Shown here piece after piece: positions 44,133 to 52,658 of a stretch of DNA of 64,000 nt. Position 1 is the first letter of the stretch. The number at the start of each line of letters is the position of its first letter. Source of the DNA: UBA7672 sp044224605 (GTDB lineage: Bacteria; Pseudomonadota; Alphaproteobacteria; Caulobacterales; Hyphomonadaceae); NCBI GenBank assembly GCA_044224605.1, contig JBGAKC010000014.1, forward strand, positions 48,247-112,246. The letters run 5' to 3'. The notes below the pieces were generated by a model that was not told the origin of the DNA, searched no databases, and saw only the letters and a list, made by a program, of their open reading frames with translations. Made by a program: the position numbers and the translations under genes.

Positions 44133-44552
44133 CTATGCCGCGACAGTCTCAATCTCCTTGAGGCCGGACTGGACAACGTCCTTGCATACTTCGAGCACCA
44201 GTCTCGACCTAGAGGCAGGTGAAATGAAATCGCGCAGCATGCCAAGCACATGAGCCGGAGCTATTAGCGCCAAGCCTGCAGAGCTGTAGTCAGCCAGTAC
44301 CGCATCCACTTGCGGCGCCACCCGACGAAGAAACATCTCCATTTCCTCGTCAGCGCACAATGCATGTGACTTTACCATCGTACGACCCTTGCGCGTGTGA
44401 AGCGTGCTGAAGCGCTTGCCATGCATTTCGCGGAAGTCCGAGCAATCGGCGTGGTTCACAAGTTCCTCAAGGCCTCCGGTCCTGCGCTTGCGCAGGAAAA
44501 ATCGTATCGCATGCTGGTTTGCGGCAACGACAAGCATCGATGCTACAGTCAT
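44133..44552 (-). CDS. Host-attachment (Hat/baeRF-like) family protein
   Basis: This 139-aa protein has the pattern of the proteobacterial 'protein required for attachment to host cells' family: VVAANQHAIRFFLRKR at the N-terminus, FREMHGKRFSTLH, and LVLIAPAHVLGMLRD-like sequence followed by EVCKDVVQSG near the end. The family resembles archaeal eRF1 domains and is often found in oxygen- or stress-regulated clusters. The actual role here is unknown. It converges on fixK. Confidence 0.75.
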   Translation of the reverse strand: MTVASMLVVAANQHAIRFFLRKRRTGGLEELVNHADCSDFREMHGKRFSTLHTRKGRTMVKSHALCADEEMEMFLRRVAPQVDAVLADYSSAGLALIAPAHVLGMLRDFISPASRSRLVLEVCKDVVQSGLKEIETVAA

Positions 44553-44605
44553 GGATTTGGGCTCCTGTCAGATTTTCAGCATCAGACAGACAGGCAGTGC
44601 GAAGT

Positions 44606-44619
44606 TTGACGCAGATCAG
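44606..44619. promoter_or_regulatory. FNR/FixK-like box upstream of the class II cytochrome gene
   Basis: TTGACGCAGATCAG matches TTGAT-N4-ATCAA at 8 of 10 positions, 55 bp upstream of the cytochrome start and 53 bp from the divergent attachment-family gene. Weak alone; it gains support from similar sites elsewhere in the cluster. Confidence 0.5.
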
Positions 44620-44674
44620 GGGGCCTCTGGAATGTGTCGCCACCTTTAACTATAAGGATAATAGGAGCCAGATC

Positions 44675-45214
44675 ATGATGCGCGTCATCGCAAGCGCCTG
44701 CGTCCTTCTCGCAGCTGGACTCGTCTGCTCCAGGGCTTCTCCGCAGGCAGAGCCTGCCGATGTCTTGCTGACGACACCGAGGTATCCGGTTGCGGCTAGA
44801 TCGAGTGACGATCCCCTGCCCCTGCTGGCGCCTTATCGCGCCCTGATGACGGGGCTGACGGGATGGGCTGCATACGGACTATTCAAGTTGAACGCCAGCG
44901 AGGAGCCCTTCTCGGACAAGGACTGGTCGGATGCCGGCATGGCGGCAGTAAACCTGACGGCGATCGCAACCCTGCTGTCGATGGAAGGCAGCGGCAAGAA
45001 CGACAAGCGCCGGCATGACGATCCCGAATGGAAGGGAATGGCCGCAGACATGCAGAACGCTGGCGTGGTTGTTGCCGCCGCCGTGCTGAAGCGCGATCGC
45101 GAGGCGTTCAAGGAATCGCTCGGCGTACTCGGGAAAACGTGCCAGACTTGTCATGCACGCTTCATGAAGATGCCGTCTGTAAATCCGCCCGCGCCTTCTG
45201 ACATGGCGCGCTGA
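44675..45214 (+). CDS. Exported class II-type cytochrome c
   Basis: From ATG 44675 (GGAG about 9 nt upstream) the 179-aa protein has a signal peptide (VIASACVLLAAGLVCSRA), a mostly helical body, and a C-terminal haem site CQTCH near residue 160 followed by ARF. A C-terminal CxxCH in a four-helix protein is the cytochrome c' layout. It would carry electrons or bind NO in the periplasm. It sits inside the microaerobic cluster with an FNR-like box upstream. Confidence 0.82.
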   Translation: MMRVIASACVLLAAGLVCSRASPQAEPADVLLTTPRYPVAARSSDDPLPLLAPYRALMTGLTGWAAYGLFKLNASEEPFSDKDWSDAGMAAVNLTAIATLLSMEGSGKNDKRRHDDPEWKGMAADMQNAGVVVAAAVLKRDREAFKESLGVLGKTCQTCHARFMKMPSVNPPAPSDMAR

Positions 45215-45307
45215 TCGGCAGCACAAAACCTCGCCCTTGCTATATGCAGAGCGAATAGCAAGATCTGAACTCCGTCACACTTCGGAGCGCCGCCAGTGCA
45301 CGTTATC

Positions 45308-45406
45308 TCAGGATCCGCGCGAATAAAGCGCAGCCAGACCAAGGATGACAGCAAAAAGGGCCATGACGCCGGTCACGGCCAGCGGGATAATCTGCTCGAT
45401 CGTCAT
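45308..45406 (-). CDS. 32-aa single-pass membrane peptide
   Basis: The ATG at 45406 has AGGAGA 6 nt upstream and shares a base with the stop of the lipoprotein gene (TGATG). The product, MTIEQIIPLAVTGVMALFAV plus a short tail ending LYSRGS, is one helix. Translational coupling and the strong ribosome site support a real gene. Its place in a respiratory cluster recalls small oxidase-associated peptides, but I do not recognise it. Confidence 0.6.
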   Translation of the reverse strand: MTIEQIIPLAVTGVMALFAVILGLAALYSRGS

Positions 45407-45687
45407 CACGCGTCTCCTGTAGGATTTTGTACGGCGCACGATGGCAACCGCATGTGCTCGTCGGCGTCGCAGCGGTAAGCCGTCCCCGCAAACGTCGCCG
45501 TCCAAGTCCATTTCGCGGCATGGCGTTCTGCAGCCGAGATCGTGATCCCAGCTACCTCCGCGCCGGGAATGGCTGCCGCAGTTGCCGATTTCAGCGAGGC
45601 GTCGACATCTTCAGGGGTAGCGCTGCCACACGCCGCCAAACCCAATGCAACAGCAAGTCCACCCATCATCAGCTTCCAGCTTGTCAT
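45406..45687 (-). CDS. Small lipoprotein, 93 aa
   Basis: From ATG 45687 the protein has a lipoprotein signal (MMGGLAVALGLAAC) and a small soluble domain with two further cysteines (AYRCDADE, LPSCAVQN). Its start overlaps the upstream gene by 4 nt and its stop overlaps the 32-aa peptide gene. No family is recognised. Confidence 0.72.
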   Translation of the reverse strand: MTSWKLMMGGLAVALGLAACGSATPEDVDASLKSATAAAIPGAEVAGITISAAERHAAKWTWTATFAGTAYRCDADEHMRLPSCAVQNPTGDA

Positions 45688-46103
45688 CGTCCAATTGCCT
45701 TTCTTGTCTTGGCTTCTGATTGTTGGGAGTTCAGACGCACCGGCGTCCGTTGCGTGACGCAATAGGTCAGCGTCTCGCCGTCATTCTCGTGGATGGTGAC
45801 GTAGTCGCCGATGCCCAGGCGATGCTCGCCGAGACGGTAAACAGGTTCGTCGTCCCCTTCGCCGGCCTCATCGTAGTGGAAAAACCAATGTGAACCGTTG
45901 TGCGTCAGCCAGCCATCAGCGTCGCGATCGGAACCCGGCTTGAAGCGCACGACCGTGCACGCCTCACGATTCTGTCGCCACCCGGCGACGTCCAGATGAT
46001 CGGATACATCCAGCGGAGCGACGATGACGTACCCTTGCCCATCATCACCCTCCGGAAACCCGGGATTTCGGGCTAGACGCAAGACAATCTGATACAGGGA
46101 CAT
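45684..46103 (-). CDS. Hypothetical protein, 139 aa
   Basis: The protein starts MSLYQIVLRLARNPGFPEGD and is soluble and beta-rich (GYVIVAPLDVSDHLD, THNGSHWFFHYDEA, HRLGIGDYVTIHENDGE). It heads a three-gene unit with the lipoprotein and the 32-aa peptide and is divergent from fixL across 45 bp. It looks like a conserved alphaproteobacterial protein, but I assign no function. Confidence 0.75.
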   Translation of the reverse strand: MSLYQIVLRLARNPGFPEGDDGQGYVIVAPLDVSDHLDVAGWRQNREACTVVRFKPGSDRDADGWLTHNGSHWFFHYDEAGEGDDEPVYRLGEHRLGIGDYVTIHENDGETLTYCVTQRTPVRLNSQQSEAKTRKAIGR

Positions 46104-46148
46104 GATGCCTCCGCGCTGAAAGGAAGACTAACAGCACGGGTCGGGCGC

Positions 46149-47855
46149 GTGTCTGACACACATCAAACGCCAGCAGGCCGCATTCTGGGTAACTTACCCA
46201 TTGCTGGCAGCCGGGATTTCAACGTGGACGGAAACGCTACCTCTGAGCCTTTGCCCTCCGGTCTTCCGTCTGGCGAGGATGGCCCTATTCCGGTAGTTAT
46301 CGAGAATACATTCTCGCTGCCAGGATCAACCTTGAAAGAACTGATTTCCGATACGCGATTTCTGGTGGTTCCAGAAACGATGGTTGATGGGCTTATCGTC
46401 ATCGACACATCAGGTATCATTCACTACGTGAACCCCGCCTGCCAAACGCTCTTCGGGTATGAGAAGGATGCGCTCATCGGCAGGAATGTGAAAATGCTGA
46501 TGCCCTCCCCGTTCCGCGAAGGCCATGACGGCTACCTTGCCCGCCATCGCGAGACGGGCGTCAAGCGGATCATCGGTATCGGCCGGGAACTCCAGGGAAT
46601 GAGAGCAGACGGCACGATCTTCCCCATGTACCTGTCGGTTGGTCAGGCACGAACAGGCCATGACGAGATTTTCGTGGGCATCATCTACGACCTGACGGAC
46701 AAGAAGCGCGCCGAAGAGACGATCCTCCACCATCAGAAGCTCGATGCCATCGGCCAGTTGTCCGGAGGAATCGCACACGACTTCAATAACATCCTCAGCG
46801 TGATCGGAGGTAATCTTGAAATGGTTGCCGCCGTCGACCTGCCGCCTGCGGCGCGGCGTGCGGTGGCCCGGGCGCAGGACGCCGCAACACGCGCAGCCCG
46901 CATTACGCAGCGCCTGCTGGCTTTCGCCCGCAAGCAGCCGCTGAACCGGCAACCCGTCGACATCAATCGCGCTATTGAAGATATGTCCGAGATACTCCAG
47001 CGCGCAATTGGTCCGAATATCAATGTTCGCATGTATCTCGGCAAAATCACTAGCAGTGTTGAGACGGATATCGATCAGTTCGAGACAGCGATCCTGAACC
47101 TCGCTCTAAATGCCCGCGATGCGATGCCGTCAGGCGGTGATCTGACGATCGAGACGGAAGCCGTCTCGTTCGATGAGGATCCACGCATTGCTCAGGACAC
47201 CCCGCGTGGCGACTATGTGCGCGTGTCCGTTTCGGACACGGGGGTCGGGATGACGCCGGAAGTCTGTGCGCGCGCGATCGAACCATTTTTTACGACAAAG
47301 GATGTCGGATCCGGTACTGGTCTCGGCCTGAGCATGGTCTACGGCTTCATGAAGCAGATCGGCGGCCACGCGCGCCTTTATAGTGAAGTCGGCCGAGGCA
47401 CGCGCGTCAGTCTGTTCTTCCCCGACAAACAGGCTCCAAAGCGCGGCACGACCAAGGCCATCGACGATCAGACGCCTAACGGAAACGGTGAGCTGGTGCT
47501 TGTCGTCGAGGACGATCCCGATGTCCGTCTCGTCACGGTCTCGCGACTTGAAGGTCTCGGCTACAGGGTCAAGGTGGCCGTGGATGGTCCGAGCGCGCTT
47601 CAAATAGTTCGGTCTCAGCCCGACATTGATCTTGCCCTGATCGACGTCGTGATGCCGGGCGGCATGGACGGCCATGCGGTCGCTGACGAAATCGAGAAGA
47701 TCGCACCATCTACCCGCCTCATTCTCACATCCGGCTATTCTCCGCGGATGGCGGCGAGCGGTGGAAAGACTGACAGGCCGTTCCTGCAGAAGCCTTCAAC
47801 GCGAACGCAACTTGCGCAACTGTTGCGGCGCGTCCTGTCCGAACAACAGCGTTAG
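46149..47855 (+). CDS. fixL: Hybrid haem-PAS oxygen sensor kinase (hFixL-like)
   Basis: The 568-aa protein has a PAS domain at about 75-190 with HDGYLAR and IIGIGR. His126, Arg132 and Arg146 align with the haem ligand His200, Arg206 and Arg220 of Bradyrhizobium FixL. A kinase core follows (GGIAHDFNN with His210, LNLALNARDAMP, GTGLGLSMV) and then a C-terminal receiver with Asp499 (ALIDVVMPGG). There are no N-terminal membrane helices. The start is a GTG at 46149 with a weak ribosome site; it may lie further downstream. It converges, with a 4-bp overlap, on an OmpR-type regulator gene. The hybrid layout matches hFixL rather than classical FixL. Confidence 0.9.
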   Translation: MSDTHQTPAGRILGNLPIAGSRDFNVDGNATSEPLPSGLPSGEDGPIPVVIENTFSLPGSTLKELISDTRFLVVPETMVDGLIVIDTSGIIHYVNPACQTLFGYEKDALIGRNVKMLMPSPFREGHDGYLARHRETGVKRIIGIGRELQGMRADGTIFPMYLSVGQARTGHDEIFVGIIYDLTDKKRAEETILHHQKLDAIGQLSGGIAHDFNNILSVIGGNLEMVAAVDLPPAARRAVARAQDAATRAARITQRLLAFARKQPLNRQPVDINRAIEDMSEILQRAIGPNINVRMYLGKITSSVETDIDQFETAILNLALNARDAMPSGGDLTIETEAVSFDEDPRIAQDTPRGDYVRVSVSDTGVGMTPEVCARAIEPFFTTKDVGSGTGLGLSMVYGFMKQIGGHARLYSEVGRGTRVSLFFPDKQAPKRGTTKAIDDQTPNGNGELVLVVEDDPDVRLVTVSRLEGLGYRVKVAVDGPSALQIVRSQPDIDLALIDVVMPGGMDGHAVADEIEKIAPSTRLILTSGYSPRMAASGGKTDRPFLQKPSTRTQLAQLLRRVLSEQQR

Positions 47856-48598
47856 ACCTTGGCGCCGGACCATCTTACGTCGGCGGCGAGAACATATCCT
47901 TCCCCCCGCACGGTCTGGATCAGCTGAGTTGCATCGACATGAGCTGAAAGCTTGCGTCTCAGCCGGCTGACGAGTGTGTCTGTACTTCTGTCGAAAGCGT
48001 CCCAGTCATCCTTGCGCGTAAGATCGGCGATCGCATCGCGAGTGAGCACACGATTGGAGCGCTCGACGAAAGCCGCAATCAGGTTGAATTCCGCCCCGGT
48101 GAGATCAATGGGCGTGCCGTCAGCGGTTGTCACCGTCCTGCGCCCCGGAACGAGAACAAGCCCGGCGAAGCGCGCGGTTCGTTCCTCCTCAGCGGCGCCT
48201 TCGACCGGCGCAGGCCGGACACGCCTGAGAACGGCCCGGACGCGGGCGAGCAACTCGCGCAGCTCAAAGGGCTTGGCCAGATAGTCGTCCGCGCCGACTT
48301 CAAGACCTACGACACGGTCCACCATCGCTCCCTTGCCGGAAAGCATGATGATCGGCGTTGTCACGCGAGAACGAACCTCGGCAGCAAATGTAAGACCATC
48401 ACCGCCAGGCATATTGATGTCCAGAAGCAGGAGATCAGGTTCAAATGCGGCTATTGCAGTACGGGCCTCAGCGACATTCTCCGCGCCAACAACAGCATAG
48501 CCTTCCAGTTCGAAGAAATCGGTCAAAGTCTCGCGCAAGCCGGCGTCATCGTCCACGACCAGCAGCTTTCCCTGACTTGTCTGTCCCGTCTTGGACAC
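47852..48598 (-). CDS. OmpR/PhoB-type response regulator (FxkR-like candidate)
   Basis: This 248-aa protein has a receiver domain (LLVVDDDAGLRET, phospho-acceptor in LLLLDINMPGGDG, KPFELRELLARVRAV) and a winged-helix domain (LTGAEFNLIAAFVERSNRV, STDTLVSRLRRKL, IQTVRGEGYVL). In rhizobia, hybrid FixL works with the OmpR-type regulator FxkR, which activates fixK. Sitting tail-to-tail with a hybrid fixL near fixK makes the same role likely here, by inference. Confidence 0.88.
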   Translation of the reverse strand: MSKTGQTSQGKLLVVDDDAGLRETLTDFFELEGYAVVGAENVAEARTAIAAFEPDLLLLDINMPGGDGLTFAAEVRSRVTTPIIMLSGKGAMVDRVVGLEVGADDYLAKPFELRELLARVRAVLRRVRPAPVEGAAEEERTARFAGLVLVPGRRTVTTADGTPIDLTGAEFNLIAAFVERSNRVLTRDAIADLTRKDDWDAFDRSTDTLVSRLRRKLSAHVDATQLIQTVRGEGYVLAADVRWSGAKV

Positions 48599-49257
48599 CT
48601 TGCGAACCTATATTCGTGCCAACGCGTGCTTCGTGACCGAAATTCTCTGTTTCAATGATGACATGGCAAAAAAGGCAGCTCAATGCGCCCTTTTTTGCCT
48701 ATCCGGTCCAGGGGATGCGAAAGCCTACTACGATGGTTGTGTTGCATAGGGCGAAGTGACCAAACTTTATCCTGTCAGCCGCCCGATGGGATCGAACGAT
48801 GGAGACTGTACGTTTCCATAATCCGTATGGTTAGCCTCGGTTACACAGGGTGCCGCGAAAGTGAAATCCACGCCTGGATCGCGGCGTGCCCGGAAAATCG
48901 GAATGAGTGTTCGTCGAGCAAGTGCTGGTCGGCTTCGTTGAAGCGCCGGTTGGGCCTCTTTCTACACAAAGGTTCGGAGAAAGTTGCGCTCTCGACAAAG
49001 TCGACCGGGCCGGCGCCGATGTGTCAGGCATAGTCGCGCCCACGCCAACGCAATGGGCCTGCCTCCGGCTGTTACAGCACCTTGCACCGTTGAAACTCGT
49101 GCGTGCCAGCCACGACAATCACAACTTCCGACCAGCGCCAGGCGAATTGACGCCAGTTGAGGCAGCGGACCAGAATTCGCCGCTCCCTGCCCCGCGACAA
49201 ACCGCAGATCGGATGTGAGGGGCCTATAATACGCAATCCCGAGCCCCTTCTGACGGT
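48599..49257. other. Intergenic region with one long hairpin, no supported gene
   Basis: Frames on both strands (for example 48683-49033) have no family sequence or ribosome site. The only clear structure is the inverted repeat at 48665-48699. Confidence 0.45.
48665..48699. promoter_or_regulatory. 11-bp perfect inverted repeat, A/T-run stem
   Basis: GGCAAAAAAGG and CCTTTTTTGCC are perfectly complementary around a 13-nt loop, 66 bp upstream of the response-regulator start. The T-run is inside the stem rather than after it, so it may be an operator or a bidirectional terminator. Confidence 0.45.
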
Positions 49258-50745
49258 TCAAGGCACGGCGAACTTCGGCGGGTCCATGACGATTCGCTCA
49301 GGCGTCGTCTCGCCTTTGAAAAAGGCGACCACGGCGTCGGCGACGCGCTTGTCGGCCTCGTAGATATTATGGCCGCCATTCTCGACGATCAGGCGGCGCT
49401 TGTTGGAGAAACCCTTGATCTCCTCGGCCGCCTCATCGGGATAGGTTCGCCCGTCCAGCGTCGCGGAGATGAACAGCGCCGGGATGTCCGACCTGAACGG
49501 CGCGCGGAACGCATCGCCAGCATCAATCTGCGGCCGAATGCCCATCACATGCGGCATAGGGAAGTTGAGCGTGTCGGAAAGAAGCGACGTTTCGGCTTCC
49601 TTCGTCACCAGCGCCAGCCGCTCTCTGGTCGCTCCCGATGCCAGGTCCATCGCTTCCGGCATGCCTCGGAAACCTGCCAGTTGCTGGCTCATGGCATAGA
49701 ACCGTTGCGCCGCCAGCTGGTAATTGCCCTTGTCCGCCGCGAGCCAGGCAAGTGGAATCTGTGCGATCGCCGGCGGATCGGCGATCGACTGCGCCGTCAG
49801 CATCTGCAGAACATAGCCATCGAAAGTCAGCGATACAGGCGCGCTTGCGCCCTGCGGCGTGAACGTCACCGTCGCCGGGCTGGCGTTCAACCTCGCCGTC
49901 ACACGCCGGATCGTCCCCGCAACATCGGGATAGATCGCCTTCAACTTGGGATCAGCGTCGATCAGTTCCTGCACATGCGCAAACATCTTGTCGGTCAGGG
50001 CCGGCCGCTTGATGGTCTGGTCCAGCCCCTCGATACCGGACAGGACCGCCTTGTTCACTGAGCTGGCATGATACTTCATGAGCGTGAGGCCGAGGTGCGA
50101 GCCATAGCTGATCCCCCACAGGTTCAGCTTCTTCGCACCGATCGCGCGACGCAGGTCTTCGATATCGTTCGCGTTCTCGAGCGTCGTATAGCCATCGATG
50201 TCGATGCCCTGCCGCTCCCACCAGTCGAAACACTTTGACAGGCCTGTCCGCACGAAAGCGGTAATGCTTGCCCGCGTGATCGGCTTGGACATATCGAGGG
50301 CAGGTTCGGCGCGACAGAACGGCAAGGAATTTGACAGCCCCCCCGAGCTTCCTGTTCCTCGCTGGTCATAAGCGATGACGTCCGCGACCTCGCGCAGCGC
50401 CATGGTCAGCGGAAAGCGGCCGCCCGCGACCGAATATGTCCCCGTCCCGCCGGGCCCGCCGGCCAGATACACGATAGGATCACCAGGATTGGGAGATGTC
50501 GATTTGAAGCGAACGAAGCCGATCTTGATTTTGCGCGAATTTGGATTGCTGCGGTTCTCAAGGACCTCGAATGTTCCCTTCTCCGCTTCGACCTTCGTGC
50601 CGTCAGCGGCAGTGAAGGCGTAGGGCTCAAGTGTGAGCTGTGGTGCTGGCGTCGCTCCCGTTTGGGGCGCCGGCCCGCTCTCTGTCACCGGCGCCGCGGC
50701 GCATGCCGCGATAACCAGCAGTGCGGCAAACGATAGAATTCTCAT
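49258..50745 (-). CDS. Alpha/beta hydrolase lipoprotein (TAP/prolyl aminopeptidase-like)
   Basis: A lipoprotein signal (AALLVIAAC) is followed by an alpha/beta hydrolase fold: YLAGGPGGTG (oxyanion region), IAYDQRGTGSSGG, nucleophile elbow WGISYGSHLG, acid in ATLDGRT, and the catalytic histidine in ENGGHNIY. The 495-aa size and C-terminal part fit the TAP-like/tripeptidyl aminopeptidase group. It probably acts on peptides or esters in the periplasm; the substrate is unknown. Single-gene unit. Confidence 0.87.
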   Translation of the reverse strand: MRILSFAALLVIAACAAAPVTESGPAPQTGATPAPQLTLEPYAFTAADGTKVEAEKGTFEVLENRSNPNSRKIKIGFVRFKSTSPNPGDPIVYLAGGPGGTGTYSVAGGRFPLTMALREVADVIAYDQRGTGSSGGLSNSLPFCRAEPALDMSKPITRASITAFVRTGLSKCFDWWERQGIDIDGYTTLENANDIEDLRRAIGAKKLNLWGISYGSHLGLTLMKYHASSVNKAVLSGIEGLDQTIKRPALTDKMFAHVQELIDADPKLKAIYPDVAGTIRRVTARLNASPATVTFTPQGASAPVSLTFDGYVLQMLTAQSIADPPAIAQIPLAWLAADKGNYQLAAQRFYAMSQQLAGFRGMPEAMDLASGATRERLALVTKEAETSLLSDTLNFPMPHVMGIRPQIDAGDAFRAPFRSDIPALFISATLDGRTYPDEAAEEIKGFSNKRRLIVENGGHNIYEADKRVADAVVAFFKGETTPERIVMDPPKFAVP

Positions 50746-50933
50746 CTAGCCCTCCTGGACCATGCGACCCCAGCGCAGCCTGCGCCAGCAAATCCGCACA
50801 CGCCTCCCGCATTCGGCGAGCTGGCGCAGGTTTTCGGCGAATGGAGCACCCTGCGCCTCTTGGGTCGGCGAACGCGCACAAATCCCCGGTGAATGGCGCC
50901 GCGCGCTTCCGTGAAATCCGCTAGACTGTCGCC

Positions 50934-52658
50934 ATGATCCTGCGTCTGGCGCTCCTCCTTCTCGCCCTGTCCCTGGCCCCGACGGCGCAGGCTCAACAAC
51001 CCGCCGCAACGCAACCGCCCATTACCGGCCTTCTGTCGCCGCTTGTCTGTGAGAGCCTTGGAACCAGCTCCGATCCGTCCGACATCGACCGTGGCTCGTG
51101 CCGCGGCTTTACATCATTCAACCAGGTCGACACGCAGAACCGCATTGTCTGGATCACCGGCCGCTTCACAATCCAGCCTGGCTATCCCGGTCATGCGCCG
51201 CTCGGTCTCTATACCGGCGCGCTTGCCTCACGTGACATGTGGTGGAATGGCGAGCGCATCGGCGAAGTCGGTCGCGTTGGCGCCTCGCGGGCGGAAGAAG
51301 CGCCCGGCAATCTCGACGCCATCACATGGATTCCTCCGCAACTCATCCGCACGGGAGACAACGAGGTCGCCATCCGCCTGTCGACCCATCATCTCGCCGT
51401 CCACGTTGCAGCGCCGCTGCACTATATCTACGCCGCGCGCATGGGCGACAGCCGCATGCTTCTGACTGAATACGGCACACGGCTTGGAGTGACAGGTGCG
51501 CTGATCGCCGCCGCACTCTTCTTCGGCGTCACCTTCGCGATGAACCGCAGGGCGCCGGGCCCGCTTTTCCTTGCCCTCATTTCAGGATTTGTGATCGGCC
51601 AGCTCTGGCTCGAAAGCATCCGTGGTTTCACAAACTTCCTCTATCCACTGCAGATCTGGCGGCTCTCGGGAATCGGCGTGCTTGCTTTCGGCTTCGGTCT
51701 CGCCCTCACCGCCTATGTCGCCCACCGCTTCGTTCCAGATCGCTGGCGTCTTCATGTATTGGTCGCCGCGCTGCTCGCTCTTGTTGCATGGCCGCTGATG
51801 CCCGGCTTTGACGGCATGACACTCGGTTTCGTCCTTGCGCCATCCCTCGTCTGCCTGGCCGCCGCCCTGCAGGGCGTCATTGCCAAGCGCGCCGGCGCCA
51901 TGCTCGCGGCCATGGCTCTCGCTGGCTTCGTCGCGCTGGAGCTGATCGAGAACATCGTCTTCATGGATCGTACATTCTACATCGCGGTTACGCTTCTGAT
52001 GCTTGTTCTGATCGTCGACCAGGCGCGGGTCCTCCGTCGCACAAGGGAAGCGGAAGAACTCGCCCGCCGTCGGGCCGCCACGCTCGAGCTCGAACTCCTC
52101 CGCCGCCGCATTGCGCCGCACTTCCTCATGAATACGCTGAACGCGCTCGCCGAATGGGTCGAGTCCGATCCCGGGACTGGCGTGAAGATGATCGAGGCGC
52201 TAGCCGAGGAATTCCGCCTCCTCTCTCAGATCAGCGATCGGCCGCTCATTCCGCTGAGTGAGGAAATCGCGCTTTGCCGCCGCCACCTGGAAGTCATGTC
52301 CTACCGTGTCGACAAGCCTTTCTCGCTGAAGACACAAGCCATTGACGAAACCGCCGAAGTCCCTCCCGGCGTGCTTCACACGCTGGTCGAGAATGCCTTC
52401 ACGCACGGGCGCTTCGCCAACGGCGGGGAGTTCCTCCTGACATCCGAGCGCGGCGACACCGGTGAACGTCTCGTCCTCCTGGCGCCGCCGACCACTGCCG
52501 CGCGCGTGCCGAAGCCAGCGCCGGGCGGCGAAGGTCTTGCCTATGTCCGCCGCCGGCTCGAAGCCGCTTTTGGCCCCGGCGCGCACGTCGAGAGCAGTCC
52601 GTCCGACAGCGGCTGGCGCACCGTGCTTACCATTCCGCGCGGGATGCTCGCCACATGA
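50934..52658 (+). CDS. LytS-type sensor histidine kinase with periplasmic sensor
   Basis: The 574-aa protein has a signal peptide (LALLLLALSLAPTAQA), a periplasmic beta-rich domain to about residue 180, then about seven membrane helices, a short coiled coil (REAEELARRRAATLELELLRR), and the LytS-type kinase with RIAPHFLMNTLNALAEW and HTLVENAFTHG. The kinase lacks a classical H-box, as usual for LytS/YehU types. It overlaps the regulator gene by 4 nt, forming a two-component pair. The signal sensed is unknown. Confidence 0.88.
   Translation: MILRLALLLLALSLAPTAQAQQPAATQPPITGLLSPLVCESLGTSSDPSDIDRGSCRGFTSFNQVDTQNRIVWITGRFTIQPGYPGHAPLGLYTGALASRDMWWNGERIGEVGRVGASRAEEAPGNLDAITWIPPQLIRTGDNEVAIRLSTHHLAVHVAAPLHYIYAARMGDSRMLLTEYGTRLGVTGALIAAALFFGVTFAMNRRAPGPLFLALISGFVIGQLWLESIRGFTNFLYPLQIWRLSGIGVLAFGFGLALTAYVAHRFVPDRWRLHVLVAALLALVAWPLMPGFDGMTLGFVLAPSLVCLAAALQGVIAKRAGAMLAAMALAGFVALELIENIVFMDRTFYIAVTLLMLVLIVDQARVLRRTREAEELARRRAATLELELLRRRIAPHFLMNTLNALAEWVESDPGTGVKMIEALAEEFRLLSQISDRPLIPLSEEIALCRRHLEVMSYRVDKPFSLKTQAIDETAEVPPGVLHTLVENAFTHGRFANGGEFLLTSERGDTGERLVLLAPPTTAARVPKPAPGGEGLAYVRRRLEAAFGPGAHVESSPSDSGWRTVLTIPRGMLAT

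Noticed and set aside
46153..46166. FNR-like site CTGACACACATCAA at the fixL start
   Set aside because: It overlaps the start codon region and has only a partial match; it could matter only if fixL starts further downstream.
48683..49261. Several 70-116-codon frames in the gap after the OmpR-type regulator
   Set aside because: Frames overlap on both strands with cysteine- and arginine-rich compositions typical of non-coding GC-rich DNA.
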